Positions 17,489-26,639 of a stretch of 64,000 bases of DNA are shown one piece after another. The notes under the pieces are model-generated. The model searched no databases. It was not told where the DNA came from and saw nothing but the letters and a program-made list of their open reading frames with translations. The position numbers and the translations under genes are program-made. The stretch is from the NCBI GenBank assembly GCA_963737285.1, contig CAVTRT010000001.1, forward strand, positions 879,090 to 943,089. Reading direction: 5' to 3'. Position 1 is the stretch's first letter. Every line of letters begins with the position of its first letter. The stretch comes from Trebonia sp963737285. GTDB lineage: Bacteria; Actinomycetota; Actinomycetes; Streptosporangiales; Streptosporangiaceae.

Positions 17489-18219
17489 TCATGGGCCAGG
17501 CGGCCGGCGGGAATGTCTGGTCGATGTATCAGGTTCCCGCCCTGAAAAGTGCCGGATATGAGGTAATCACCTTCGATAACAGGGGCGTGCCGCCATCAGA
17601 GGTGCCGCCGGGAGATTATTCGCTAGCCGACCTCGTGGCGGACACCGCAGGGCTGATCGAGGTGCTGGATGCAGGGCCATGCCGACTAGTCGGAACCTCG
17701 CTGGGTGCGGTGGTCGCCACCGAACTAGCCGTCCGTAGGCCGGACCTGGTTAGCTGTTGCGTGCTGATGGCCGTACGCGCCCGGGCAGATGCGACTCGTC
17801 GCGCGATATCGGCGGCGGAAAGAGTACTAACAAGTGGTGGCGTCCAGCTGCCGCCGGCTTACGAGGCCTCGGTATCGGTTCTTCAAATGTTCTCCCCGGC
17901 CACCCTCAACGACAATGCGAGGGCCTCGGTATGGCTGGACGTCTACGAGATGTCCGCCGCCCGCAGGGCGGCGGCTAAAGGGCAGGGCGCGATCGACATC
18001 AGCTCCGACCGCCGTGACGCGCTACAGGCGGTGCCGGTGCCATGCCGGGTGATCGCCTTCTCTGATGACCTCATGTGCCCTCCGCATCTAAGCGCTGAAG
18101 TGGCCGAAGCTATCCCGGACTGCGACTATATCGAGATCGGCTCCTGCGGCCACCTCGGTTACCTGGAGCGTCCAGACGAGGTCAACTCGGCAATCGTCGA
18201 ATTCCTCGACAAGAATTAG
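17416..18219 (+). CDS. Alpha/beta hydrolase
   Basis: 267-residue alpha/beta hydrolase. The nucleophile elbow is VGTSLGAVVATELA (Ser about residue 98), with candidate acid in FSDDLMCPP and the His in GSCGHLGYLERP near the C-terminus, so the triad is intact. ATG 17416 is chosen because GGTGG lies seven bases upstream; an in-frame extension to 17395 is only seven codons. No signal peptide. Similar discrete hydrolases occur in glycopeptide and ramoplanin-type clusters, where roles in thioester editing or release are suggested. It follows a StrR-type operator and precedes mbtH2. Confidence 0.82.
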   Translation: MPYVSTNGVRLAYERTGRGERVLLIMGQAAGGNVWSMYQVPALKSAGYEVITFDNRGVPPSEVPPGDYSLADLVADTAGLIEVLDAGPCRLVGTSLGAVVATELAVRRPDLVSCCVLMAVRARADATRRAISAAERVLTSGGVQLPPAYEASVSVLQMFSPATLNDNARASVWLDVYEMSAARRAAAKGQGAIDISSDRRDALQAVPVPCRVIAFSDDLMCPPHLSAEVAEAIPDCDYIEIGSCGHLGYLERPDEVNSAIVEFLDKN

Positions 18220-18343
18220 CCATACTCTACTTTACCCTGGTGCCCGGCGGCGAGCATTCGGCATTATGCCAAGTCGGTGATCATCGGTATGATTGCGGTA
18301 ATTATTCTGGCCGTGAGCCGCAGGAGCGAATGAGAGGAAATGC

Positions 18344-18628
18344 GTGGTGGCGACGAATCCTTTTGAAGATCCCGATGCCAGGTACCTCGTCCTGATCAAC
18401 GCCGAAGGACAACATTCGCTGTGGCCCGTCTTCGCGGATGTGCCAGGCGGCTGGGAAGTCATCTTTGGTGAAGACGGGCGTCAGGAGTGCCTCGACTTCA
18501 TCGAGAAGAACTGGACGGACATGCGGCCGAATAGCCTCATCAGCCAAATGGAGGCGGATGCTGCGGTGAGGCAGGGCGGTGTCTCGGGCAACGGCACGTC
18601 TGGCAACGAGTCCGGGCCGGCGAAGTAA
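18344..18628 (+). CDS. MbtH-like NRPS chaperone, copy 2
   Basis: 94-residue MbtH protein starting at GTG 18344 (or 18347), preceded by GAGAGG. It has NAEGQHSLWPVF, DVPGGWEVIFGED, CLDFIEKNWTDMRP and NSLISQ; the last block has PNSL instead of PKSL. It is closer to copy 3 than to copy 1. The stop lies 86 bases before hmaS. Its presence between precursor genes suggests cotranscription with hmaS and dpgABC. Confidence 0.95.
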   Translation: MVATNPFEDPDARYLVLINAEGQHSLWPVFADVPGGWEVIFGEDGRQECLDFIEKNWTDMRPNSLISQMEADAAVRQGGVSGNGTSGNESGPAK

Positions 18629-18713
18629 CCGAATAGATCGCGCGCGTCGAATAAAGAGATAGCCGGCGAAGAATAGCCGGTCAGGCGCCGCATGAGCGGG
18701 TGGAGGGGCTTCG

Positions 18714-19730
18714 ATGGCTGCGCAGGACATTGAGTATGTCGAGCTGTACACGAGCGATATGCCGTCCGCTGTCGACTACTTTGTATCGTCCTTCGGGTTT
18801 ACCCGGATGGCAGAATTCGTGGGAGAGGGGAGCCGGTCGTCATTGCTGCGGCATGGGACCGTGCAAGTAGTCGTGACGGCAGGCCGAGGGACCGAGGAGT
18901 TCATCGAGGCGCACGGAGACGGGATCGCGGACATCGCCTTCGGATGTGACGATCCTGCGCGGACCTGCGAGCAGGCCGTGGTGGCTGGCGCCTCGCTCAT
19001 CAACTCGGCACCCGGCAAGCTGGTCGTCTCTGGATTCGGTGACACACGCCACACGCTTCTCACTCGCTCGGCCGGCGCTAGCCTTCCCAGCGATCGTGCG
19101 TGGAAGCCAGTGTCCGAAGCATCGGCCACGCCAGGACGGATCTGGCTGCTTGATCACGTCGCTATCCTCGTTGAGGGCGGGACGCTGACGGACTACGCGG
19201 ACTTCTGCACAGAAGCCTTCGGACTCGCCCGATATTCGGGTGAGTACATCGAGATCGGCGAGCAGGCGATTGATTCAATCGTTGTCCGCAGCCCATCCGA
19301 GGGCATCACCTTTACCATTCTTGAACAAGACCCAACCAAGAAGCCGGGGCAGGTGGGGGGGTTCATCTCGCGGCACGGCGGACCGGGCGTCCAGCACCTC
19401 GCTTTCGTCGTCGATAACATCGTTTCCGCGGTGCATGAGTTCCGCGACCAGGGAGTCGAATTCCTGCACACCCCGGACGCTTATTACGAAATGCTCGCTC
19501 ATCGACTTCCTGGCGTAAAGGCGGAGATAGCAGGACTGCGCGCTACGAGCGTTCTTGCGGACCGCGACGAATGGGGCTATCTCCTCCAGTTGTTTACGCG
19601 TTCACCATATAAGCGGAACACCCTGTTCTACGAGCTCGTGCAGCGCCGCGGCGCTCGCGGGTTCGGCACTGCGAACATCAAGGCCCTCTATGAGGCCGTA
19701 GAGCGCGGCGAATCGGGTGCCGAAGGATAG
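18714..19730 (+). CDS. hmaS: 4-Hydroxymandelate synthase
   Basis: 338-residue Fe(II) dioxygenase of the HPPD/HmaS vicinal-oxygen-chelate family. HmaS converts 4-hydroxyphenylpyruvate to 4-hydroxymandelate, the first committed step to Hpg. The metal ligands appear as His in LDHVAI (about residue 147), His in GVQHLAFVV (about 228) and Glu in LFYELVQRRG (about 308), followed by the RGFGTANIKALYEAVE tail of the family. HPPD itself is very similar, but the position between hpgT, mbtH and dpgABC favours HmaS. The hydroxymandelate oxidase needed for the next step is not in the window. Confidence 0.92.
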   Translation: MAAQDIEYVELYTSDMPSAVDYFVSSFGFTRMAEFVGEGSRSSLLRHGTVQVVVTAGRGTEEFIEAHGDGIADIAFGCDDPARTCEQAVVAGASLINSAPGKLVVSGFGDTRHTLLTRSAGASLPSDRAWKPVSEASATPGRIWLLDHVAILVEGGTLTDYADFCTEAFGLARYSGEYIEIGEQAIDSIVVRSPSEGITFTILEQDPTKKPGQVGGFISRHGGPGVQHLAFVVDNIVSAVHEFRDQGVEFLHTPDAYYEMLAHRLPGVKAEIAGLRATSVLADRDEWGYLLQLFTRSPYKRNTLFYELVQRRGARGFGTANIKALYEAVERGESGAEG

Positions 19731-19747
19731 CACTAGAGGAAGGTGGA

Positions 19748-20995
19748 ATGAATGCTTATAGCAACGCGATCGGTGCGCAACCGTCGTCGCCAGTGGGGTT
19801 GGATGTACCGATGACGATGAGCGTGAGCCCTACCACAACAGAGATAGAGAACTCCACGGGAGCACCGGCCCGGCAGCACGTGACGCTGCCGAGGATAGCA
19901 GGAGTCGGGACGGCCGTGGCCGGGGAACCTTACTCGCAAGATGACCTGCTCGAGATCTTTCGCATAACAGACCCCAGAGTCCGCTCTGTATTCCTCAACA
20001 GCGCCATCGAGCGGCGTTACCTATCGCTGCCTCCGGAGGGCGATGATGGGGTGCGCGTCCATGAGACACAGGGGGAACTGCTCGCTAAGCACAAGGCCCT
20101 GACGCTTAGCATGGGGGTGCGCGCCATCGACGCGGCCCTAAAGAACGCCGGGGCCGGGATCGAGGACATCGGTCACCTGTGCTGCGTCACCACGACTGGC
20201 TTTCTGACACCGGGCCTGAGCGCCCTGCTGATCCGTGAGATGGGAATCGCGCCGCAGTGCACCAGGGTCGATGTCGTGGGCATGGGCTGCAACGCCGGAC
20301 TGAACGCGCTCGGTGTCGCGGCTGCCTGGTCGGCGGCCCACCCTCGCAAGCTCGCGGTCCTGCTGTGCGCGGAGGCATGCTCCGCCGCGTACGTATTCGA
20401 CTCGACCATGCGGACCGCAGTCGTGAACAGCCTCTTCGGCGACGGCGCGGCGGCCATCGTGCTTACTGGCGATGACGCGGGCGACCGCCTGCTTCCGGCC
20501 TCGCAGGGGCCGCGGATCCTGTCGTTCGCCAGCCACATCATCACCGATGCGCTTGGCGCCATGCGGTTCGACTGGGATAATTCGCAGGGCAAGTTCAGCT
20601 TCTACCTCGACCCCGATATCCCCTACGGGGTCGGCGCCCACGCGGAGCTGGTCATCGACCGCCTGCTGGCTGAAGCCGACCTGCGCCGCAGTGACATTAG
20701 CCACTGGCTGGTGCATTCCGGTGGCAAGAAGGTGATCGATGCGGTCCGGGTCAATCTCGGGCTTACCCGGCACGACGTGCGCCATACCATCGGCGTGCTG
20801 TGCGATTACGGCAACCTGTCGAGCGGTTCGTTCCTGTTCTCCTATGAGCGGCTGCTTTGCGAGCGCATGACCAGGCCGGGCGACTACGGAGTCTTGATGA
20901 CCATGGGACCCGGATCGACGATCGAGACGGCGCTGATCCGGTGGTTACCGGGCGCCGGGCGGATGCCGACAGCCTGGCCGCGACCCGTGATCTGA
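19748..20995 (+). CDS. dpgA: DpgA, type III polyketide synthase for 3,5-dihydroxyphenylacetyl-CoA
   Basis: 415-residue chalcone-synthase-like enzyme that condenses four malonyl-CoA to the Dpg precursor. The catalytic triad is visible: Cys in VVGMGCNAGLNAL (about residue 181), His in LVHSGGKKVID (about 322) and Asn in DYGNLSSGSFL (about 357). An AGGAAGG precedes the start. The first 45 residues are a Ser/Thr-rich extension with a second Met at 22, so a shorter product is possible. The stop overlaps dpgB as TGATG. First gene of a dpgA-dpgB-dpgC operon. Confidence 0.95.
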   Translation: MNAYSNAIGAQPSSPVGLDVPMTMSVSPTTTEIENSTGAPARQHVTLPRIAGVGTAVAGEPYSQDDLLEIFRITDPRVRSVFLNSAIERRYLSLPPEGDDGVRVHETQGELLAKHKALTLSMGVRAIDAALKNAGAGIEDIGHLCCVTTTGFLTPGLSALLIREMGIAPQCTRVDVVGMGCNAGLNALGVAAAWSAAHPRKLAVLLCAEACSAAYVFDSTMRTAVVNSLFGDGAAAIVLTGDDAGDRLLPASQGPRILSFASHIITDALGAMRFDWDNSQGKFSFYLDPDIPYGVGAHAELVIDRLLAEADLRRSDISHWLVHSGGKKVIDAVRVNLGLTRHDVRHTIGVLCDYGNLSSGSFLFSYERLLCERMTRPGDYGVLMTMGPGSTIETALIRWLPGAGRMPTAWPRPVI

Positions 20996-21657
20996 TGCTT
21001 CGGATCGACGGTAGCCGCGCGCTGACGGCGGAATCGGTGGCCGAGCTCGGAGCGCTGTGCGACAGGGCCGAGGACGGTGCCGCCGACAGGCCGGGAGCCG
21101 CGAGCTGTGTGATCCTCCGGGTGTCGGGCGTGCCCGGGCCGGGGTGGCCCGACGACCTGTCGGTAGGCCTGGTGAGCAAGTGGGAACGAGGTCTGCGGAG
21201 GCTGGAACGCCTTCCCGCCATCACCATCGCGGTCGCTGATGACGACTGTGGCGGGCCAGCCCTAGATGCGCTGCTGGTGACCGACTACCGCATCATGTCC
21301 ACGGGAGCGCGGCTGGTGATGCCTCTCGTGGCCGGGGCGACCTGGCCCGGCATGGCGTTGTACCGGCTCGCGCGGCAGGCGGCGGGGGCTGCGCTGGCTC
21401 GCAGGGCAGTACTGCTCGGCACGCCCATCGGGGCCGCCGAGGCGCAAGCGATGGGGGTCATCGACGACGTGGCAGGCAACCCGGCGCTTGCGCTTGAGCA
21501 GGCAATGGAGATGGTTGGCGTAGCTCCGGGCAGCGAGCTCGCCATCAGGCGGCAGCTCATGCTCGAGGCGATGAGCACGACCTTCGAGGAAGCGCTGGGC
21601 GCTCATCTCGCGGCCTGCGACCGGGCGCTGCGGTCGGTAGCTACAGGGGTGGCGTAA
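20995..21657 (+). CDS. dpgB: DpgB, enoyl-CoA hydratase-like partner of DpgA
   Basis: 220-residue crotonase-fold protein. DpgB raises the turnover of DpgA and helps dehydrate and aromatise the octaketide-derived intermediate. The start MLRIDGSRALTAESVAEL at 20995 overlaps the dpgA stop by one base (TGATG). A longer frame back to 20857 would lie inside dpgA and lacks family similarity. The oxyanion-hole Gly region is modified (DDCGGPALDALLVTDYR), as is typical for DpgB. The TAA is immediately followed by the dpgC ATG. Confidence 0.92.
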   Translation: MLRIDGSRALTAESVAELGALCDRAEDGAADRPGAASCVILRVSGVPGPGWPDDLSVGLVSKWERGLRRLERLPAITIAVADDDCGGPALDALLVTDYRIMSTGARLVMPLVAGATWPGMALYRLARQAAGAALARRAVLLGTPIGAAEAQAMGVIDDVAGNPALALEQAMEMVGVAPGSELAIRRQLMLEAMSTTFEEALGAHLAACDRALRSVATGVA

Positions 21658-22986
21658 ATGGCGTTGCGTCAGCCACAAGACGACGCCTGGGCCGTGCGCG
21701 GCGAGCTTGCCCGCGCACGGCGCACCCTGTCTGAGACCTCGGAACGCACGGACGAGCTGATCGCCTCGCTGCCAGAGCCGGGGCAGCGGTCGCCGCGGCA
21801 GCGTGCGACCGCGCGGGCGGCGCACGATGCCGCGCGTGCGATTCGCAGCCTATTCATGGACACCCACGCCGAAGCGGTCTACCACGAGCTCACGGACTGC
21901 CGAACCCGTTACCTTCGGCTCCCAGAGCTTGTCGAAGCCGCGGCTGGCGCGTTTCCCGGACTAGTGCCCGAGGCGGATCAGATGGCAGCCGAGCGAGCGC
22001 GACCGCAGGCCCGCAAGGAAGGCCGTGAGATCGACCAGGGCATCTTCTTGCGTGGGGTGCTGTGCTCGCCGCTGGCCGGCCCGCATCTGATCAGGGCCAT
22101 GCTGCGGCCGACTCCCAGGGCGCTCCAGCTGCTCCCGGAATTCAGCCGGACCGGCGTGGCCGACCTGGGCTCGGTGCGCATCGAGCGCGGAAATGGCGCG
22201 GCCCGGCTGACGATGTGCCGGGACGATTGCCTGAATGCGGAGGACAGCCAGCAGGTCGACGACATGGAGACCGCCGTGGACCTCGCCCTGCTTGACCCGG
22301 ACGTGCGTGTAGGCCTGTTGCGCGGCGGAGAGATGAGCCATCCCCGCTACGCCGGCAAGCGCGTCTTCAGTGCCGGAATTAACCTCAAGGTGCTGCACGC
22401 GGGCGGTATCTCGCTGGTGGATTTCTTGCTGCGCCGTGAACTGGGCTATATTCACAAGCTCGTGCGGGGGATCCTTGTTGAGGATGGCCCACGTTGGCAG
22501 TCCCCCACGGTCGCGAAACCATGGGTCGCTGTCGTGGATGGTTTCGCCATCGGCGGCGGGATGCAGCTGCTGCTTGTGTTCGACCACGTGCTCGCCGCCG
22601 CTGACGCCTATTTCAGTCTCCCGGCCGCCCAGGAGGGTATCGTGCCGGGCGCCGCCAACTTCAGGCTGACCAGGTGCGTTGGGCCGCGGCTAGCTCGCCA
22701 GGTAATCCTGGAGGGACGCCGGATCTGGGCGAGTGAGTCCGCGGCCAGGCTGCTGGTGGATGAGGTCGTCGAGCCCCCAGAATTGGCGGAGGCGATCGAG
22801 AGATCTCTCGAGCGCCTCCAGAGCCCGGCGGTAGTGGCTAACCGCCGTATGCTGAACCTTGCGGCGGAGCCGCTGGATGAGTTCCGCCAGTACATGGCCG
22901 AGTTCGCAGTTCAGCAGGCGCTGCGACTCTACAGCGAGGATGTGATCGGGAAGGCTAGTCGCTTCCACCCGTCAGGCGGAAAGTGA
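21658..22986 (+). CDS. dpgC: DpgC, cofactor-independent 3,5-dihydroxyphenylacetyl-CoA dioxygenase
   Basis: 442-residue DpgC, which oxidises 3,5-dihydroxyphenylacetyl-CoA with O2 to 3,5-dihydroxyphenylglyoxylate without metal or cofactor. The N-terminal helical region is followed by a crotonase core with RVFSAGINLKVLHAGG, the oxyanion-hole stretch DGFAIGGGMQLLLVFDHVLA, and LPAAQEGIVPGAANFRLTR. The start abuts the dpgB stop. The 3' end overlaps the convergent halogenase gene by 15 bases. No dpgD follows, unlike the usual dpgABCD arrangement of glycopeptide clusters; DpgD function may be elsewhere or supplied by a host hydratase. Confidence 0.95.
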   Translation: MALRQPQDDAWAVRGELARARRTLSETSERTDELIASLPEPGQRSPRQRATARAAHDAARAIRSLFMDTHAEAVYHELTDCRTRYLRLPELVEAAAGAFPGLVPEADQMAAERARPQARKEGREIDQGIFLRGVLCSPLAGPHLIRAMLRPTPRALQLLPEFSRTGVADLGSVRIERGNGAARLTMCRDDCLNAEDSQQVDDMETAVDLALLDPDVRVGLLRGGEMSHPRYAGKRVFSAGINLKVLHAGGISLVDFLLRRELGYIHKLVRGILVEDGPRWQSPTVAKPWVAVVDGFAIGGGMQLLLVFDHVLAAADAYFSLPAAQEGIVPGAANFRLTRCVGPRLARQVILEGRRIWASESAARLLVDEVVEPPELAEAIERSLERLQSPAVVANRRMLNLAAEPLDEFRQYMAEFAVQQALRLYSEDVIGKASRFHPSGGK

Positions 22987-24462
22987 CCAGCTCAAGCCGT
23001 CGGGCGAGGCGACCAGGCCGCCATCGAAGAGCGGGGTCTCGGGATCGGAGTCCTGGCCGAGCAGTACGCGGGCTTGCTCCTTGGCTCCCTCTTGCATAGC
23101 GTTCGTGACGATCGAGGACCTGAACAGGGGAACCATGCTCTGCTCTTTGTTCGCGACCAGATTGTCTACAGCCGCGGCGAACTCGGTGGATCTGCTCTTG
23201 TAGTGATCGGCCAGCTCCGTGGGACCGAGGGTTGCCTCGCCGGAGGACACGCCGCCGACCAGGCTAACGAATGACTCCAGCCCCGAACTGGTGCTGTCGG
23301 TTACCTTCTTGGCGGACCAGAAGTAGGAATTCTCGTCGACGTGCATGTCGTAGAAGGACACCAGGAACTCATAGAAGACGCCGTACTCCCGTCGGTAGCG
23401 CTGCTCGAACTCGCGGAATGCGGTGTCCTCGTCGACCGTCCCAGCCAGGACGCTGTTGATGGAGCGTGCGGCCAGCAGTGCGCTGTAGGTGGCCAGGTGC
23501 ACGCCGGAGGAGAAGATGGGGTCGACGAAGCACGCCGCGTCGCCGATGAGTGCCATGCCTGGCCGCCAGAACTTCGTGTTCGCGTACGAGTAGTCCTTGC
23601 GGACCCGCAACTCCCCGTACTGGCCCTCAGTGACCCGTTTGGCGTTGCGCAGGTAGTCGCTGATAAGCGGGCATTCGGCGATCAGCGCCGTGAGGGCCTC
23701 TTCGGGGTCGCCCTGGACCTTGCTGGCCATTTCCTGCCGCACGACCGCTCCGACGCTGGTCAGAGTGGGGCTGAGCGGGATGTACCAGAACCAGCCGCTG
23801 TCAAAGGCGGCGGAGAGGATATTGCCTGAGTTAGGTTCGGGCAGGCGCTTGGCGCCCTCGAAGTAGCCGAAGAGCGCCAGGCTGCGGAAGAAGTCCGAGT
23901 ATTGCCGTGTTGCCCCGGCTCGCTGGTAGATGCGGCTCTTGTTGCCCGAGGCGTCCACAACGTACTTCGCGCGGATCGTGCCCGCGTTGCCTTCAGCACC
24001 TGTGTAGGACACGCCGCGGATCCGGCCCTCGTCGTCGATCACGTCGGTGACGGCGTGCTGCTCGCGGACGTCCACGCCCATGTTACGTGCATGGTCGAGC
24101 AGAATCTGGTCGAACTTGCTCCGCTCGACCTGGTAGGCGTAGGATGTCTCGCCGGTTATCTTCGGTGACACCGAGAATGCGAACGTCCACGGCTCGGGAT
24201 TGGCACCCCATCGCATCGTCCCGCCGCGCTTCTTGGTGAACCCGGCCTTGGCCAGCTCGTCGGCGACGCCGGTGAGGCGGCAGACGCCGTGGACCGTGGA
24301 GGGCAGCAGCGACTCGCCGATCTGAAAGCGCGGGAACTTCTCCTTCTCCAGCAGGATGACCTTGTGTCCCCGCATCGCGACGAGCGTGGCCAGCGTCGAT
24401 CCGCCCGGTCCACCCCCCACGACGACTACATCGGCCTCTTCGCTAAGGTGCTCAGCATTCAT
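22972..24462 (-). CDS. FAD-dependent halogenase of the glycopeptide/ramoplanin type
   Basis: 496-residue flavin-dependent halogenase, expected to chlorinate an aromatic residue (Hpg, Dpg or Tyr type), probably on a carrier protein. FAD-binding GGGPGGSTLATL at about residue 15, the halogenase motif GWFWYIPLS (about 220), and GDAACFVDPIFSSGVHLA for FAD binding are present. It resembles phenolic halogenases that act on carrier-bound substrates more than tryptophan halogenases. A GAAGG lies shortly before the ATG. It is the second gene of an apparent operon with the cmlA-like gene (38-base gap), downstream of the StrR-type operator at 26244. A flavin reductase is not seen nearby. Confidence 0.93.
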   Translation of the reverse strand: MNAEHLSEEADVVVVGGGPGGSTLATLVAMRGHKVILLEKEKFPRFQIGESLLPSTVHGVCRLTGVADELAKAGFTKKRGGTMRWGANPEPWTFAFSVSPKITGETSYAYQVERSKFDQILLDHARNMGVDVREQHAVTDVIDDEGRIRGVSYTGAEGNAGTIRAKYVVDASGNKSRIYQRAGATRQYSDFFRSLALFGYFEGAKRLPEPNSGNILSAAFDSGWFWYIPLSPTLTSVGAVVRQEMASKVQGDPEEALTALIAECPLISDYLRNAKRVTEGQYGELRVRKDYSYANTKFWRPGMALIGDAACFVDPIFSSGVHLATYSALLAARSINSVLAGTVDEDTAFREFEQRYRREYGVFYEFLVSFYDMHVDENSYFWSAKKVTDSTSSGLESFVSLVGGVSSGEATLGPTELADHYKSRSTEFAAAVDNLVANKEQSMVPLFRSSIVTNAMQEGAKEQARVLLGQDSDPETPLFDGGLVASPDGLSWSLSA

Positions 24463-24500
24463 CTTTTACCTTCTCGTCTCTTAAGGATTTCACGGTTCAG

Positions 24501-26084
24501 TTACCAGCGCCATTCATGCTGACCAATCAGATGTTCCGATTTGAATCCGTGATCGGCGCACCAGGCCATGAATTCCGCGACCTGCTTAAGCTGGTAGGAG
24601 TCTTCGTTGTAGGTGGTGGCCATGACGTGGCCAAGCCAGCTTTCTTCGCCCATGGCATAGACGTAGGCCTCGTTCGCGCCTAGCTCCGTCATGATCGCGG
24701 CGGCCTGTTCAGCGTTCGACCCTGACAGCGTGCGTGAATCACTCATCCTCTTGGTGACCGGCTTGGTGAACAGGCCCTGGTACAGCCAGGTCAGCGGTGC
24801 CCCAGCGCATTCCATGCCAAGGAACGCCATGTCCACTTGTCCGACGTGGCCGCGCATGTACCTGTACAGGGCAGGGTCGATGCCGGAGGAGTCCGCTCCC
24901 ACGAATATGGTCCGGCCCGCGAGCCGGACGCAGTAGGTCGACTTGGCCCGGATGTCCAGGTCAGCGTGCTCACCGAGGAACGGCGTCGCGACCACCTTGC
25001 CACCGGGGAACTCGACCTCGGAGAAGTCATCCACCTCCACCACCGGCAGGCCCAGATGCGACAGGTACAGCGCTGGTGACGGGTCGGCCATGTTGCCCCG
25101 TGATGACCGGGGCACGACGACCGCGCCGATCCTGCCGCGCAGCGCCAGCAGGGTCTCCAGGACGATATGGTCCTGATGCCCATGGGTGATCAGGGCGAGA
25201 TCGATGTGGTCCGGCAGGTCCCGGTAGGTGAACCGGTCGGTGGCCGAAGCGTCCGCGCTGACCCAGGGATCCGTGATGATCGCCGCCTCCGGTGTCTGCA
25301 TCACCAGGCAGGCATGGTTGATGTAGCGGATCCGGGCGCCGCTGTCGATGTGACGGTCGGCGGAAAGGTCCGGCTTCCCGGCCAGCAGGCGGCTGAGCGT
25401 GACTGCCTGCTCGTCGTCGAGGTCGAGCAGCTCGTGCAGGCGGCTCAGCGTCGTGCCGTGCACTCTTGACCTGAACAGTTCCTCCAGCCCTGGGTGCCGG
25501 AACGGTATCCGCAGGTCGAGGCCATCTGGTGATCTCAGCCGGGGTGTACTAAAGATGAACGGGCGTTCGACCCCGGTTTCCAACGACAGCTGAACCGACT
25601 GACGGTCCTCGGTATAGACGCTGCTCTCGTACACCAGCGGTTCGATGAAGCGCACGGCAGGCTGGTTGCTGGTGTCGTAAGCGATCTCCACCAGTCCCGA
25701 CAGTGCTGACGGGAGCTTGGGGTACAGGGGAGTGAGGTCGAACCCGGTGGCGCTGTTCCGCACGAGCTCCTCGGCCTCGGCCACGGCCGCGGCAAAGTCC
25801 AGCATCTCCGCCCTGTCCCGCTTAATGGAGGCGAGGAGCTCGCGGAGCTCTCCCTTCCTGGATTCCTCGATGTTGACGAAGAACCCGCCTCTCAGCGCCG
25901 GGTTGTTGCTCGCGTTGATGTGCACCTGGGGGGACTGCAGGTACGACTCGAGGAGCGGGACCTGGACAAACGCCAGGTTCATCGCCGCCTGAACGGGCGC
26001 TACGGTATACATCCACGCGTAGAATCCGTCTACCAGGGGCTCGATAATAGCGTCGGGCCTGAGAAACCTGGCCTCATCACCCAT
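24501..26084 (-). CDS. CmlA-type diiron beta-hydroxylase with metallo-beta-lactamase fold
   Basis: 527-residue protein, close to the 532 of CmlA, which beta-hydroxylates an aminoacyl group on a carrier protein. It has a CmlA-like N-terminal domain (to about residue 250) and a C-terminal metallo-beta-lactamase-like domain with THGHQDHIVLETL (H-x-H-x-D-H, about 300), GADSSGIDP and a late GHVMATTYNEDSY segment. Start 26084 is chosen over 26135 because AAGGA sits six bases before it. The ramoplanin cluster has a homologue thought to form beta-hydroxy-Asn; four Asn/Asp adenylation domains in this NRPS offer suitable substrates. An aromatic substrate, as in chloramphenicol, is the alternative. Confidence 0.88.
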   Translation of the reverse strand: MGDEARFLRPDAIIEPLVDGFYAWMYTVAPVQAAMNLAFVQVPLLESYLQSPQVHINASNNPALRGGFFVNIEESRKGELRELLASIKRDRAEMLDFAAAVAEAEELVRNSATGFDLTPLYPKLPSALSGLVEIAYDTSNQPAVRFIEPLVYESSVYTEDRQSVQLSLETGVERPFIFSTPRLRSPDGLDLRIPFRHPGLEELFRSRVHGTTLSRLHELLDLDDEQAVTLSRLLAGKPDLSADRHIDSGARIRYINHACLVMQTPEAAIITDPWVSADASATDRFTYRDLPDHIDLALITHGHQDHIVLETLLALRGRIGAVVVPRSSRGNMADPSPALYLSHLGLPVVEVDDFSEVEFPGGKVVATPFLGEHADLDIRAKSTYCVRLAGRTIFVGADSSGIDPALYRYMRGHVGQVDMAFLGMECAGAPLTWLYQGLFTKPVTKRMSDSRTLSGSNAEQAAAIMTELGANEAYVYAMGEESWLGHVMATTYNEDSYQLKQVAEFMAWCADHGFKSEHLIGQHEWRW

Positions 26085-26639
26085 GTGGGTTCCTTCGTCT
26101 AGATAATTACCGGGTATATTTATCAAGGCCGACAATCAAGCGAGGTCGACAATCCAGGCGGCCGGGCTTTGCAGGGGTGCTGCAGTATTCAGCCATAACA
26201 TTATGGCACCTAAAGGTTATGCTAAATGCGCGAATGTCGCGACGTTCAACTGCGGGGCCGAGCCGGTTGAACGGCGAATCACTCGTTTGGCTCATGGCTC
26301 CCTGTCGTGCGCATGACCCTTCGGCGCGATAATCTCAGATGCCGGGGGCGTAGCTATTTCGATGCGCTATTGAAGTGGCCTGACCCGGCCATTGCGAGCG
26401 GAGCCGATGACGTGATAGCTGCTGAAGGCCAGCGGTGGCACGTAGTGCCCCTCCTGACTATCAGGGTGGGTCACGCTAGCCTCGATCTTTCGCGCCGCTG
26501 GCATGCTGGCCTGAGTTGTTCGGCTGGTGGGTGATTTCCGGTGCCGGCCATGGTGGGCTGTCCGGCTGTCGCGCCGGGTGGGCGGGGTTCCACGGGCCCC
26601 GGGGTCTCTCCTTCCTGGTCGTAGGGGTGTTCCGGCTGG
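26085..26639. other. Intergenic region with the cmlA-operon control region
   Basis: This holds the StrR-type operator at 26244-26272 upstream of the cmlA-like gene. The remainder (26285-26639) has no recognisable gene. Part of it may be the left flank of the IS1380 remnant, whose expected left terminal repeat I could not find. Confidence 0.5.
26244..26272. promoter_or_regulatory. StrR-type operator of the cmlA-halogenase operon
   Basis: GTTCAACTG (26244-26252), 11-base spacer, then CGGTTGAAC (26264-26272); eight of nine arm positions pair. It lies about 160 bases upstream of the cmlA-like start, the clearest operon-front site in the window. Confidence 0.85.

Noticed and set aside
18714..19730. 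Housekeeping 4-hydroxyphenylpyruvate dioxygenase (HPPD)
   Set aside because: Sequence motifs cannot fully exclude it, but position between mbtH2 and dpgA and the Hpg-specific A8 domain favour 4-hydroxymandelate synthase.
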